This document shows, piece by piece, positions 25,355 through 34,715 of a stretch of 54,910 nucleotides of DNA. Position 1 is the first letter of the stretch; every line of letters starts with the position of its first letter. The notes beneath the pieces are model-generated. The model was given only the letters and a program-made list of their open reading frames with translations, was not told where the DNA came from and did no database searches. The DNA lies in the NCBI GenBank assembly GCA_022360175.1, contig JAKSDI010000106.1, forward strand, positions 1 to 54,910. The letters run 5' to 3'. The translations under genes were made by a program, and so were the position numbers. Source of the DNA: Chitinophagales bacterium. Its GTDB lineage: Bacteria; Bacteroidota; Bacteroidia; Chitinophagales; Saprospiraceae.

Positions 25355-27928
25355 TTAATTATTGGAGGTAGCCTTTATCTTGTTTTCGAGCTTTATGAGT
25401 TCTCCTTGTTTTGAAAAGCATTCGAAATAAAGCATGAATTTATGAGATGCATTATAATGCCTTCCAGCTTCATTCATATTGCCCAGTTCTAGATTTAAAA
25501 ATGCTGACTCCAAATGATAGTCCACAAAGAATAAACCGAGATTATTGGTTTCTATTAGTTCCTGTATCTCTTCTAAAGTACGCTCTGCCCTTTCATATTC
25601 CTCTAGCTTGATTTCAAGTTGCACTCTCAATATCAATCCCAAGGCAATATATCTAATCATACCTGCGGTCTTAAGGTCATCAACCGCTTCATTTATCAAC
25701 ACATTAGCAATAGAAAGGTATTCGGAATTCTTTTCTGCCTTTTTCAATAGTGCTGTTCCTTTACAATATTTATTCAAAGCAATATCTAGAGTCCAATGAC
25801 CTCTGATTTCTGGCCTAAGCGTTTCATCTGCTCTTTCAATAACTTCATCTAACTGGTTTTGGGTAAGCAAAAAACAACAATACTGGTAAGAATTATACAA
25901 GTGTAAGTACTTATGCTTTGCTTTTCTTTTATGTACTATTTCTTCTGCTTCGTTGAAATATTTTTCTGCTAAATCATATTTTCCCAATAGATGCAAAATA
26001 TTACCTACACTGCATAGTTTGTTTTCCGCTAAATAATCGTCCTTGCTTTTTCGAGCATACTCCAGGCTTAATTCTGCATACTCCTTTGCTTCTTTTAGGT
26101 TACCTAGAGAAATATATGCTTCTGCAATATTGTCTGCGATTGAAGAAACACTTTTCCAATGCTTAAGATTTAATCGCATTTCCAGTGCATTCTTTAAGGG
26201 ATCGATCGCATCTTCAAAAAAACCAACAGCAGATAGACTAAATCCACTCCAATAAAAGACATAAGCTTTTATCGTTTTGTGTAATTCATTCAATGGAGTG
26301 TCCCATTTCTTTTCGAAGAAGTTGGAAAGCATGGATAAGTCCAAGCCGAATAAACCTAAATTTGCAGTACTATAATGCTGATGTTTTCTTTTTATACGCT
26401 CCCAATAGACATTAAATGATTCCTTGTACATTTCTGCCTGACAACCGTGATATATTGAAAGGAAGAGTGGTTCTAATTCTTCAAAAGTATCAGGGGTCTC
26501 TTTTTTAGGTCGATTTTTATAATAATCGAAGAGTAGTTGATGTGCTTTTTTCCAATTAGCACTTTGATTGATTTTAATGTCGTTCTGAAAATATTCTCTA
26601 ATTATTGGGTGGCAATCGACTTCAATATCTTTTTCGTGTTCCTTGATGGTTATTAAGTTCAATTCTCTCAAGTCATTCAGCAAATAAAACATCTTATCTC
26701 TGCTAAATTGCTGAATTTTATCAGATATAAAATTAATAGGAAGCGATTTGCAGAAAAAATCCAATAATTCATAATTGATAGGCCTATCAAACAGGCCCAA
26801 AATATTCAAAAGGTTAAGCTCTGGCTTTTCTGTCAACCATGATTTATAGGTAGATATGATTTTATGAGCCGTTTCTCCTTTTATTCTTTCATTATAAAGA
26901 CTGCTAATGTTTTTTCTTTTTTCAATTTGTCCTTTATAAACAACTCGAAGATAATTGCCTAATAAAATGAGTGAAAGAGGGTGGCCTCTTAACTCATCTA
27001 TAGAATGCTCCATTTCACTTTTCAATCCTTTAACTCCCAAATGAGAAAGCAACTCACACCCTGAAGTCTTCGCTATATTACCCAACTTTATCTCAAACAC
27101 CATTTTCCCAATCAGGGAGCTGATATCAGACAAACTCAAACGAGATGATATCAGGATTTTGCCCTTATTATACCGGCTTAATTCTTTAATGAAAGTTGAT
27201 AGGTTTGTGTCTCTGATCCTGCCTAACAATTCTCCTGATGGATATTGAAGAGGCTCTAATCCATCGAGTATTATAAGCATCTTCTTCTTGCGAACCTGTT
27301 CAATTACAATAGATGTCTTTTCCCAATTTGATTTAGTAGAAAAAACCCCTAATCCTAAATAAGTTATCAAATGATTAAAAAATTCATCAGAAGATGTTTG
27401 CCTTTTTTCGATTATACCTTGATTGTAAAAAGACCATCCAAATACATAATCATAATCAGAAAATCCTTCTACCGATAATTCACTTAAGAATTCATTAATC
27501 AAAGCACTCTTTCCCATTCCTCCCCAGGCAATTACCGAAATAATATTTATACTTTCCTGAGCGAGATTATACTTCAGTTTACTCAATTCGTTTTGCCTTC
27601 CAAAAAATTTATTGGTAGTAACAGGTAGTTTTGATAAGTATACTTTTTTGAAATTTGGGTTCTCTTCTACAACATTTTCTCTTTCTATTTTTCCTATAAT
27701 ATTTAGCAGAGCATAATTAATTTTATTCACCCTTAAGGTAATCTCATCCTCCTTTATTATACCTAGTCTACTTCTTTTTTCTATATCGCTATAATCTCCG
27801 GAAATCATCAATAATTCATCAAGATAATCTTTCGCATTATCCTTAGAATAATCCAGAAAAGTATCAATTGAATTTTGGGTTTCCCCTTTCTTAATTTGCT
27901 CTCTGATTGTCTTTAAGGCGTTTTCCAT
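25355..27928 (-). CDS. STAND NTPase with EAD11-like N-terminus and TPR C-terminus
   Basis: 857 residues in three parts. Residues 1-85 are a small helical domain whose pattern (LDELLMISGDYSDIEKRSRL, then EDEITLRVNKINYALLNIIG) fits the effector-associated domain EAD11. Residues about 105-450 are an NTPase: FFGRQNEL, Walker A AWGGMGKS (134-141, Lys140), Walker B KKMLIILDGLEPLQ (Asp222), and sensor ILISSR, as in NACHT/NB-ARC STAND proteins. From about 540 onward are tandem TPRs (AEAYISLGNLKEAKEYAELS). STAND proteins oligomerise when the repeat domain senses a trigger. EADs recruit separate effectors carrying the same EAD by homotypic contact, a design described for bacterial conflict systems. No effector with EAD11 is visible in this window. 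The domain call is from memory of the family, not from a search. Confidence 0.75.
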   Translation of the reverse strand: MENALKTIREQIKKGETQNSIDTFLDYSKDNAKDYLDELLMISGDYSDIEKRSRLGIIKEDEITLRVNKINYALLNIIGKIERENVVEENPNFKKVYLSKLPVTTNKFFGRQNELSKLKYNLAQESINIISVIAWGGMGKSALINEFLSELSVEGFSDYDYVFGWSFYNQGIIEKRQTSSDEFFNHLITYLGLGVFSTKSNWEKTSIVIEQVRKKKMLIILDGLEPLQYPSGELLGRIRDTNLSTFIKELSRYNKGKILISSRLSLSDISSLIGKMVFEIKLGNIAKTSGCELLSHLGVKGLKSEMEHSIDELRGHPLSLILLGNYLRVVYKGQIEKRKNISSLYNERIKGETAHKIISTYKSWLTEKPELNLLNILGLFDRPINYELLDFFCKSLPINFISDKIQQFSRDKMFYLLNDLRELNLITIKEHEKDIEVDCHPIIREYFQNDIKINQSANWKKAHQLLFDYYKNRPKKETPDTFEELEPLFLSIYHGCQAEMYKESFNVYWERIKRKHQHYSTANLGLFGLDLSMLSNFFEKKWDTPLNELHKTIKAYVFYWSGFSLSAVGFFEDAIDPLKNALEMRLNLKHWKSVSSIADNIAEAYISLGNLKEAKEYAELSLEYARKSKDDYLAENKLCSVGNILHLLGKYDLAEKYFNEAEEIVHKRKAKHKYLHLYNSYQYCCFLLTQNQLDEVIERADETLRPEIRGHWTLDIALNKYCKGTALLKKAEKNSEYLSIANVLINEAVDDLKTAGMIRYIALGLILRVQLEIKLEEYERAERTLEEIQELIETNNLGLFFVDYHLESAFLNLELGNMNEAGRHYNASHKFMLYFECFSKQGELIKLENKIKATSNN

Positions 27929-28131
27929 TTTTTCTAATTGCTATCGACCTATATGCTCACAGTATTGCGGCTCAAAACATGCACCTTATTGATGTTTTGC
28001 CTTAGCTTTTTCCAAACTGATTAAATTTCTTTTTTCCGAAACGCTTACGTTTTCGAGATATTACTATTTATTGCCCCCTGAAAGACTATGTTGCATTCTG
28101 TCATGGTAGGCTATCCAGTAAAAACTGCTCT

Positions 28132-30918
28132 TTACATATTAACCGCCATTTGCTTATGCTTCCCTTTAGACTTCCTAATACGGACTGCCACTACCTTATA
28201 CTCCGGGCACATCGCTTCTGAATCGTGAATATCAGAAGTAATATTATTGACCATGATTTCTGGGAAGTGGAAGGTAGTACTCAACACACCTGGATTTACC
28301 TCATCAGTAAGCCTCGCTTTTACATCTACTTTTCCTCTTGGTGATTCCAGACATACCCAATCTCCTTCCTTTATGTGATGTTTTACCGCATCCTCCGGAT
28401 GGATCATCAGATAATCGCTGGTCAGGATTTTTTCATTAGCTGTACGGCGAGTCATGGCTCCACAATTGTAGTGTTCCAATTCTCTATTCGTAGTTAGGAT
28501 ATAAGGATAGTCCTTGGCATGAGATTCCAACTCTGCACTTTCTTCAAAAGGATGGAATTCAAAGTACCCTTTACCACGCTTAAACTCTTGTAAGTGTAAA
28601 ATTTTAGTATCTGTCCCATCGAGGGCTACTGGCCATTGCTTACCATTGATACCCAGATTTTCCCAGGAGATACCTGCAAAGAATGGAACGATTTGGGAAA
28701 TTTCATCCAACATACCATCTGGCGTATAATCAGGCTGCTCATAGCCTAATCTATTCATCATATCGACAATGATCTGCCCATCCGGTTTAGTACCAGGAAT
28801 AGGCTCTACTACCTGTCTTACGGCTTGTACGCGGCGTTCTCCGTTGGTAAAGGTGCCCGACTTTTCGAGGAAGGAAGCTCCTGGTAAAATCACATCGGCA
28901 TATTTAGCTGTTTCTGTCATAAACAACTCCTGTACAATAACCAGATCCGTCGCTTTCAGTGCTTTAATTACCTTTTGAGTATTCGGGTCCGTTTGTACCA
29001 CATCCTCACCAATGATCCAGATAGCCTTGAGTTTGCCCTGGAGTGCTGCATCAAACATCTCTGGTATCTTGTAACCTATCTCCTTAGGGATATCTACTCC
29101 ATAAAATTGCTGATACCGCTTATTGACTTCAGGATTAGTCACATCGAGATAACCCGCTCCCTGGTGTGGTTGTACCCCCATATCTGCACTACCCTGTACA
29201 TTATTTTGACCACGCAGTGGATTCACGCCCACGCCTTTCCTTCCAATATTACCAGTCAATAAAGCTAAGTCCGCAATTTGCATTACTGCGAATGTTCCCT
29301 GAGAATGTTCTGTAACTCCCAGCCCATGGAATGACATTGCATTAGGAGCCGTTGCATAGGCAATCGCGGCTTTTCTAACGAGTGAACGGTCTACACCGGA
29401 AATTGCTTCCATTGCATCTATATCGATCTTAAGAAGGTTTTGCTCAAAATCACTATACCCCTCTGTACGATTCTCAACAAATGCCTTATCGACCAGGCCT
29501 TCTTTGACAATATAGTACATCATCATATTCAGCACTGCTACATTAGTGCCCGGCCGTAATGCCAGATGATAAGTAGCATATTTTGCCAACTCTGTACGAC
29601 GCGGATCAATAACAATAGAGAGGTTGCCATCCTTCATAGCAAACTGCTTCAGCCTTGCTCCTGTAACAGGGTGAGCGCTGGTAGGATTGGCTCCTATCAC
29701 CATGATTCCGTTAGTATACTTCAGCCCTTCTATGGAGTTGGTAGCCGCACCAGTACCAAAGGTGCGTTGCATTCCCAGTGCCGTTGGTGAATGACATACA
29801 CGCGCACAGCCATCAATGTTATTAGTACCAATTACTGCCCGAATAAATTTCTGCATAAGGTAGTTTTCCTCGTTTGTACAACGCGAAGAAGAAATACCTG
29901 CAATGGCATCAGCACCAAAATCTTTCTTGTAAGTACTTAGTTTTTCTGCTATATAATCATAAGCTTCATCCCATGATACTTTCTCAAACTGCCCATCTCG
30001 CTTAATCATGGGTGCATCCAACCGGTCTGGGTGATTGTAAAACTGGAAAGCGTAACGCCCCTTCAGGCAAGTATGCCCTTCATTCACTTCTGCATCATAA
30101 GGTGCTGTAATGCTTACTACATCTCCATTAGTAGTAGAGACTTCCAAATTACAACCTACTCCACAATAGGTACATACCGTTCTGGTTGTTTCTGTAGCCG
30201 TTATAGCTTTCGACTGGAAAACATCAGAAATAGCAGAGGTAGGACACGCCTGTGCACAAGCTCCACAGCTTACACAATCCGATTCCATAAATGACTGATC
30301 AATGCCTTTGACAATATGTGCATCAAAACCTCTTCCTGCCATGCTCAAAACGAATTGCCCCTGCACTTCATCACATGCTCTTACACAACGATAACAATTA
30401 ATACATTTCGACATATCAGAAATCATATATGGATGACTGAGGTCTTTCGATCGATCCAAATGATTAGCTCCTGCGGGATATCGTACTTCCCTAATTCCTA
30501 CTCTGGCTGCTACATCCTGTAATTCGCAATTACCATTCACCTCACAGGTTAGACAATCCAATGGATGGTCTGTCAGCACCAGCTCAACGATATTTTTGCG
30601 CAAAGCACGAACGGAAGGTGTATTATAATAAATGTGTTGCCCTTCACTCATTGGAGTATGACAGGAAGCAACCGTTTTGGTTTTCCCCCCTGCTTCTAAT
30701 GCTACCTCAACGCTGCAAACTCTACAAGCGCCAAAAGGCTTAAGATTGGGAGCATCACAAAGTGTAGGCACGGCTTTTTCCCCCACATGTCTTTTAATAA
30801 AGGAAAGCATGCTCTCCCCTTCTTTAATAGGATAAGCATTGCCATCTATATAGGCTAATTTTATATTTTTTTGTGCTTCAATTGTTATGGTTCCGTTGAT
30901 AGTATTGGTCGTTTCCAT
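28132..30918 (-). CDS. fdsA: NAD-dependent formate dehydrogenase, alpha (molybdopterin) subunit
   Basis: About 928 residues. The order is: NuoG-like [2Fe-2S] domain (CDAPNLKPFGACRVC, SCHTP); a His-Cys-ligated cluster (HPLDCLTCEVNGNCELQ); two [4Fe-4S] ferredoxin motifs (CINCYRCVRAC, CVSCGACAQAC); a third cluster CTYCGVGC plus CLKGR; then the Mo/W-bisPGD catalytic domain. In ARVCHSPT the active-site residue is cysteine (about residue 375), not selenocysteine, and is followed by the family His. The C-terminal molybdopterin-dinucleotide-binding part contains YILTTNRELEHYN. It oxidises formate to CO2 and passes electrons to the NAD-reducing beta subunit encoded 44 bases upstream. ATG 30918 is used rather than TTG 30924. 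fdhD and molybdopterin genes are not in the window. Confidence 0.9.
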   Translation of the reverse strand: METTNTINGTITIEAQKNIKLAYIDGNAYPIKEGESMLSFIKRHVGEKAVPTLCDAPNLKPFGACRVCSVEVALEAGGKTKTVASCHTPMSEGQHIYYNTPSVRALRKNIVELVLTDHPLDCLTCEVNGNCELQDVAARVGIREVRYPAGANHLDRSKDLSHPYMISDMSKCINCYRCVRACDEVQGQFVLSMAGRGFDAHIVKGIDQSFMESDCVSCGACAQACPTSAISDVFQSKAITATETTRTVCTYCGVGCNLEVSTTNGDVVSITAPYDAEVNEGHTCLKGRYAFQFYNHPDRLDAPMIKRDGQFEKVSWDEAYDYIAEKLSTYKKDFGADAIAGISSSRCTNEENYLMQKFIRAVIGTNNIDGCARVCHSPTALGMQRTFGTGAATNSIEGLKYTNGIMVIGANPTSAHPVTGARLKQFAMKDGNLSIVIDPRRTELAKYATYHLALRPGTNVAVLNMMMYYIVKEGLVDKAFVENRTEGYSDFEQNLLKIDIDAMEAISGVDRSLVRKAAIAYATAPNAMSFHGLGVTEHSQGTFAVMQIADLALLTGNIGRKGVGVNPLRGQNNVQGSADMGVQPHQGAGYLDVTNPEVNKRYQQFYGVDIPKEIGYKIPEMFDAALQGKLKAIWIIGEDVVQTDPNTQKVIKALKATDLVIVQELFMTETAKYADVILPGASFLEKSGTFTNGERRVQAVRQVVEPIPGTKPDGQIIVDMMNRLGYEQPDYTPDGMLDEISQIVPFFAGISWENLGINGKQWPVALDGTDTKILHLQEFKRGKGYFEFHPFEESAELESHAKDYPYILTTNRELEHYNCGAMTRRTANEKILTSDYLMIHPEDAVKHHIKEGDWVCLESPRGKVDVKARLTDEVNPGVLSTTFHFPEIMVNNITSDIHDSEAMCPEYKVVAVRIRKSKGKHKQMAVNM

Positions 30919-30962
30919 GGTCAAAAATTTAGTCAGCTAACTAATTCAACTTTCTGCCTCAA

Positions 30963-32621
30963 TTATTCTGCAAAATATGGTTTGAGCTCGCTTTCAAAAT
31001 ACTGTAAAGCATTTCGCACTGGTAAAGGAATACCCCCTCCATGTGCGCATAACGAGCCCTCTTCAAGTGTTGTCAATAAGTCGGTAAACAAGGTCTTATC
31101 AATCGCTTGATTTTCAGTCACTGCTTTCTGTGCCAGTTCATGGCCTCTCTTGGTTCCCAGGCGACAAGGAAAACATTTGCCGCAACTTTCATAAGCCGCA
31201 AAATCGAATAGATGCGCTATGAATTCTATCATTGGAAAATCCTGAGGAATACAAACGACAGAAGCATGCCCCAACAGGAATCCATTCTGTGAAAAAGATT
31301 CGAAGTCAAGCGTCAAGTCACCAATTTTTGAAATAGGTACCAGTCCTCCCAGAGGGCCGCCTATCTGCATTGCTTTTACAGGACGTTTAAAACCACCGCC
31401 AAAAGTATAGACTACTTCATCAAGCGGAGTGCCCATTTCTATTTCGTAAAGCCCGGGCTTGTTAAAAAAGCTATCAAGGCAAACCAGCTTAGTACCGGAG
31501 GATCTGGAAGTTCCAATTTTCTTCCAGGCATCTCCACCATTTTCAGCAATGAAATGAACAGCAGCCAATGTTTCTACATTATTAACTACTGTAGGTTTAT
31601 TAAATAAGCCTTCCTGAGCGGGATATGGTGGGCGTATTCTTACTTCTGGCCGCTGCCCTTCTATCGAATTAATAAGAGCAGTTTCTTCACCACAGATGTA
31701 AGCACCTTTCGCCTCTATAATCTTCAGGTCAAAGGAAAAGTTACTTCCTGCTATGTGATCTCCCAGTAAACCCAAATCACGTAATTCTTGTATAGCCGTC
31801 GTACAATTTTTTACAGACGCTGGATATTCAGCTCTGATATAAAGAACACCATGAGTAGCTCCAGTGATATAGCCTGCGACCAGCATACCAAAGAGCACTG
31901 CATGTGGGCGTTCTTCCAACAGATAGCGATCAGAATAAGCACCTGGGTCTCCCTCATCTGCATTACAAATAATGAACTTGACGTCACTTTTTGCCTTCTT
32001 ACAAAACTCCAGTTTTAACCCCATTGGGAAACCAGCACCACCACGGCCTCGCAGATTGGATGTTTTGATCTCCTCTAGTATTGCTTCTGGTGATTGTCCA
32101 AGAATATTTCTAAAAGGAGCATAATAAGCTGATAGATCATTATAAGGGGCTGTCAGGATCGAACGTTGGGGTGCATTGACATTATATGCTCCTGTATGGT
32201 TTTGTCCTTCATTACTTTTCAGCAAATTGGTCAAGTCTTCAGAAGATAGATTGGAATAGTTTTGTCCTTTATAGTGAAAAGCACCATTTTCATAACACCT
32301 GCCTAGGCAAGTCATATGCCCAATCTCATTGGGTGCAAAATGTTTCTCTAGTTCTTTTTTCACTCCTTCCTGTGTCCCTGCACATAGACAAGCGGTACCA
32401 TTACAGAGGTAAACCTTCTTATCTTTATTTTCCGGTTTGAGAAAATCATAGAAGGTGGTAGCTCCGTAGGTGTTAGCATTTCCTATCAGAAATTCGTCTG
32501 CCAGTTGGGACAATTCTGCTTCACTCGGAGTCCCATCCTCAATCGCCAGTTCCCCCAAACGAGTAAACAAATTATCGGATAGCCCTTTCCTTCCTGACAG
32601 TTCGCTCAGATTTTTTGACAT
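30963..32621 (-). CDS. fdsB: Formate dehydrogenase beta subunit, NuoE-NuoF fusion
   Basis: About 552 residues. The N-terminal ~150 form a NuoE/FdsG-like thioredoxin-fold [2Fe-2S] domain (VYLCNGTACLCAG ... HMTCLGRCYENGA). The rest is NuoF/FdsB-like: GRGGAGFPMGLKLEF (FMN/NADH glycine loop), ICNADEGDPGAYSDR, YICGEETALINSIEG, and the [4Fe-4S] ligands ESCGKCFPCRLGT ... SLCAHGGG. Together with the alpha subunit it forms a soluble FdsGBA-type enzyme that reduces NAD+ with formate. In other bacteria FdsG and FdsB are often separate; here they are fused. Start: ATG 32621 (MSKNLSEL) is preferred to the TTG ten codons earlier. First gene of the fds operon. Confidence 0.88.
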   Translation of the reverse strand: MSKNLSELSGRKGLSDNLFTRLGELAIEDGTPSEAELSQLADEFLIGNANTYGATTFYDFLKPENKDKKVYLCNGTACLCAGTQEGVKKELEKHFAPNEIGHMTCLGRCYENGAFHYKGQNYSNLSSEDLTNLLKSNEGQNHTGAYNVNAPQRSILTAPYNDLSAYYAPFRNILGQSPEAILEEIKTSNLRGRGGAGFPMGLKLEFCKKAKSDVKFIICNADEGDPGAYSDRYLLEERPHAVLFGMLVAGYITGATHGVLYIRAEYPASVKNCTTAIQELRDLGLLGDHIAGSNFSFDLKIIEAKGAYICGEETALINSIEGQRPEVRIRPPYPAQEGLFNKPTVVNNVETLAAVHFIAENGGDAWKKIGTSRSSGTKLVCLDSFFNKPGLYEIEMGTPLDEVVYTFGGGFKRPVKAMQIGGPLGGLVPISKIGDLTLDFESFSQNGFLLGHASVVCIPQDFPMIEFIAHLFDFAAYESCGKCFPCRLGTKRGHELAQKAVTENQAIDKTLFTDLLTTLEEGSLCAHGGGIPLPVRNALQYFESELKPYFAE

Positions 32622-32877
32622 AGTTTGATCTTTTAGTGATCGCTCAAACAAACATGAAATTTGGCCTTTTCATGCCTTGCAGCATCACATTTGGTTAGAT
32701 CATCCCAAATTATTGATATTAATCAGTAAGATCAAAAAATCTGTCTGGAAATATTGTAAAATTACTTCCAATCAAAATATATGAGAAGGTAAGCTTAGTA
32801 TCGTATTTGAACTATATGTGATGTATCGTCTTAATTTTCCCTGATACACCCCATTCATCAACAGAAGCACAAAAGCC

Positions 32878-33576
32878 TTATACTTCATTCAGTTTGAAAC
32901 GTACGTACTTGATCGTCTTTCCATCTGCCAGATGTATGCGCTCATAGTAGGTTTTAGTTTCCAGCTCTGGAATAGGTAAAGGCTTGGAATAGATATCATC
33001 ATCCTGATAAAGGATTTCTGCACCAGGATATTCTGCTAATACTTCGAGGGTAAATTCATAAAGATTAGGCTCATCGGTTTTCAGTTGAATGATGCCATCC
33101 TTCTTCAGTATTTTTTTATACTCCCCCAGGAAACGAGCAGAGGTGAGACGCCTGTTAGCTTTGCTTTTACGCAAAAAAGGATCGGGAAATGTGATCCATA
33201 TTTCAGCTATTTCTTCAGGCTCAAAGAAAAAAGCAATTTCTTCAATTCGAGTACGCAGAAAAGCAGCATTATTTAAATTTTCTGCCAATGCGATTTTTGC
33301 GCCTTTCCATATACGAGCTCCTTTGACATCTACTCCTATAAAGTTGCGCTCAGGATAGGTGCGAGCAAGATCCAGGGTATACTCCCCCCGCCCACAGGCC
33401 AACTCTAATGTAATAGGATTTTGATTATTAAAATGTTTTACAGCCCATTCACCTTTTCTTTCTACTGGTTCACCATTCAGCCCATGTAACTGGGGTGCTT
33501 TAGGATTGAAGCTCTCATATACATTAGGGAAAGTTAGTACTTCTGCAAATTTCTGTAGCTTGTTTCTCTTGCTCAT
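32878..33576 (-). CDS. trmB: tRNA (guanine-N7-)-methyltransferase
   Basis: A SAM-dependent methyltransferase that makes m7G46 in the variable loop of tRNA. Motifs: LELACGRGEYTLDLA (SAM motif I), NFIGVDVKGARIWKGA, and WITFPDPFLRKSKANRRL, where TrmB carries its PDPW-type catalytic block (tryptophan replaced by phenylalanine, as in many Bacteroidota). QLKTDEPNLYEFTLEVL is the C-terminal family signature. Starting at ATG 33576 (MSKRNKLQKFAEVL) gives 232 residues and the N-terminus usual for this phylum; the longer frame adds ten residues from a non-ATG start. It lies 34 bases downstream of an alpha/beta hydrolase gene. Confidence 0.93.
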   Translation of the reverse strand: MSKRNKLQKFAEVLTFPNVYESFNPKAPQLHGLNGEPVERKGEWAVKHFNNQNPITLELACGRGEYTLDLARTYPERNFIGVDVKGARIWKGAKIALAENLNNAAFLRTRIEEIAFFFEPEEIAEIWITFPDPFLRKSKANRRLTSARFLGEYKKILKKDGIIQLKTDEPNLYEFTLEVLAEYPGAEILYQDDDIYSKPLPIPELETKTYYERIHLADGKTIKYVRFKLNEV

Positions 33577-33610
33577 CTGTCTTTTAGTAAATCGCTTAAG
33601 AGGCACAAAG

Positions 33611-34408
33611 TTAGTGAAAAAGTGCTTTTTTTAAATAATAATGGTACTCTTCAAAATCAGCCAGGTTACGATGGCCGGCCCCTTCTATTTCATAGTAGTG
33701 CCCCTCCTTGCCTAGCAAGGGCCTTAATTTTTTAGTACATGCAGGAGGAATTACTTTATCACGGTTCCCTGCAAAAATATATACAGGTGCCCGTAAATCT
33801 GGCAGCCAATCATCTATAGGTAAATGTACTTTGAAGAAGATATTTGGTATAGGTATAATAGCTTGAGACTTTACGACACAAGGCATATTATTGTAGGGAG
33901 TCTCCAGCAGAAGTTTTGCTGCCGGGTACTTATGAGCCAAATAAGTGGCGGGACCAGTCCCTAAAGATCGTCCATAAACAACAATATCTTCAGGCAGATA
34001 GCGCTCCGTCAGCCATTGCCAAGCCGCTTCTGCATCTTTATATAAGCCTGCTTCACTTGGAGTACCCGTACTTTTACCGAAGCCTCTATAATCAAGGGCG
34101 AAAAAATCATAGCCCAATTGATTGAAGGTGCTATGATGCTTTGCCCAACGTTGAAGATGATGGCGATTGCCATGTAAATAAAGAACTACTTTTTTGCTCG
34201 CCTGATCGGAAGAAAAAAAAAGGGCACTAATCAACTCCCCATCAGTTGTTTCGAGTTGATGCTCTTCAAAACTATTTTCAAATTGAAAGGAGTATTCCTT
34301 AGAGAGCGGTGTTGGCCTGAAAATCAGTTTATCTTGAAACAGGTATATAGCCAACCATAAGACTAAAGGTAAAACCGATAACGTTATTATTAAGTAACTG
34401 ATTTTCAT
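33611..34408 (-). CDS. Membrane-anchored alpha/beta hydrolase (BEM46/ABHD17-like)
   Basis: About 265 residues. One N-terminal hydrophobic segment (ISYLIITLSVLPLVLWLAIY) serves as an anchor or uncleaved signal. The hydrolase domain follows: LYLHGNRHH (oxyanion region), VVYGRSLGTGPA with the nucleophile Ser in GRSLG, DYRGFGKSTG, and the acid and His in PVYIFAGNRDKVIPP and IEGAGHRNL. This layout is that of BEM46/YfhR-like serine hydrolases, whose substrates (lipids, thioesters or peptides) vary. ATG 34408 is used; the longer frame begins with TTG. It is upstream of trmB and likely co-transcribed. Confidence 0.8.
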   Translation of the reverse strand: MKISYLIITLSVLPLVLWLAIYLFQDKLIFRPTPLSKEYSFQFENSFEEHQLETTDGELISALFFSSDQASKKVVLYLHGNRHHLQRWAKHHSTFNQLGYDFFALDYRGFGKSTGTPSEAGLYKDAEAAWQWLTERYLPEDIVVYGRSLGTGPATYLAHKYPAAKLLLETPYNNMPCVVKSQAIIPIPNIFFKVHLPIDDWLPDLRAPVYIFAGNRDKVIPPACTKKLRPLLGKEGHYYEIEGAGHRNLADFEEYHYYLKKALFH

Positions 34409-34518
34409 TCTCTTTTTACTATTCGACAATAAGACGGCCCGAGAACATCTCTAAAATTTAAATATGTGCTAATATCGTGCATATTGCAAACATAAATTAC
34501 TGATTTTTTATTGTTATA

Positions 34519-34683
34519 TTAGAAGCTGTCTAAAGTTTTCTCACTGGCCTATCAAAAGCGCCTTTTTACCCTATTTTTTGTTTTTTATCATTATAGGGCG
34601 ATAAAATCCCAATAGCTGTCGGGACAATTGAAATAAAAATGCTGCTTCCTCGCCTTCAGAAGCAAACCTTAGGCAACTTCTTA
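34519..34683. mobile_element. MITE-like element 2 (about 165 bp)
   Basis: The left end TTAGAAGCTGTCTAAAG (34519-34535) is answered by the inverted right end CTTAGGCAACTTCTTA (34668-34683). The inner TCACTG and AGGGCGATAAAA also occur in the element at 22007-22200. No ORF inside. It fills most of the divergent gap between the hydrolase gene and the gene at 34716, ending 32 bases before the latter's ATG. Confidence 0.5.
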
Positions 34684-34715
34684 TCAACCAGGTCAAACCA
34701 TTCATATTTCAAGCT

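Noticed and set aside
28132-30918. Selenocysteine formate dehydrogenase
   Set aside because: No in-frame TGA at the active site; the residue in ARVCHSPT is an ordinary cysteine codon.
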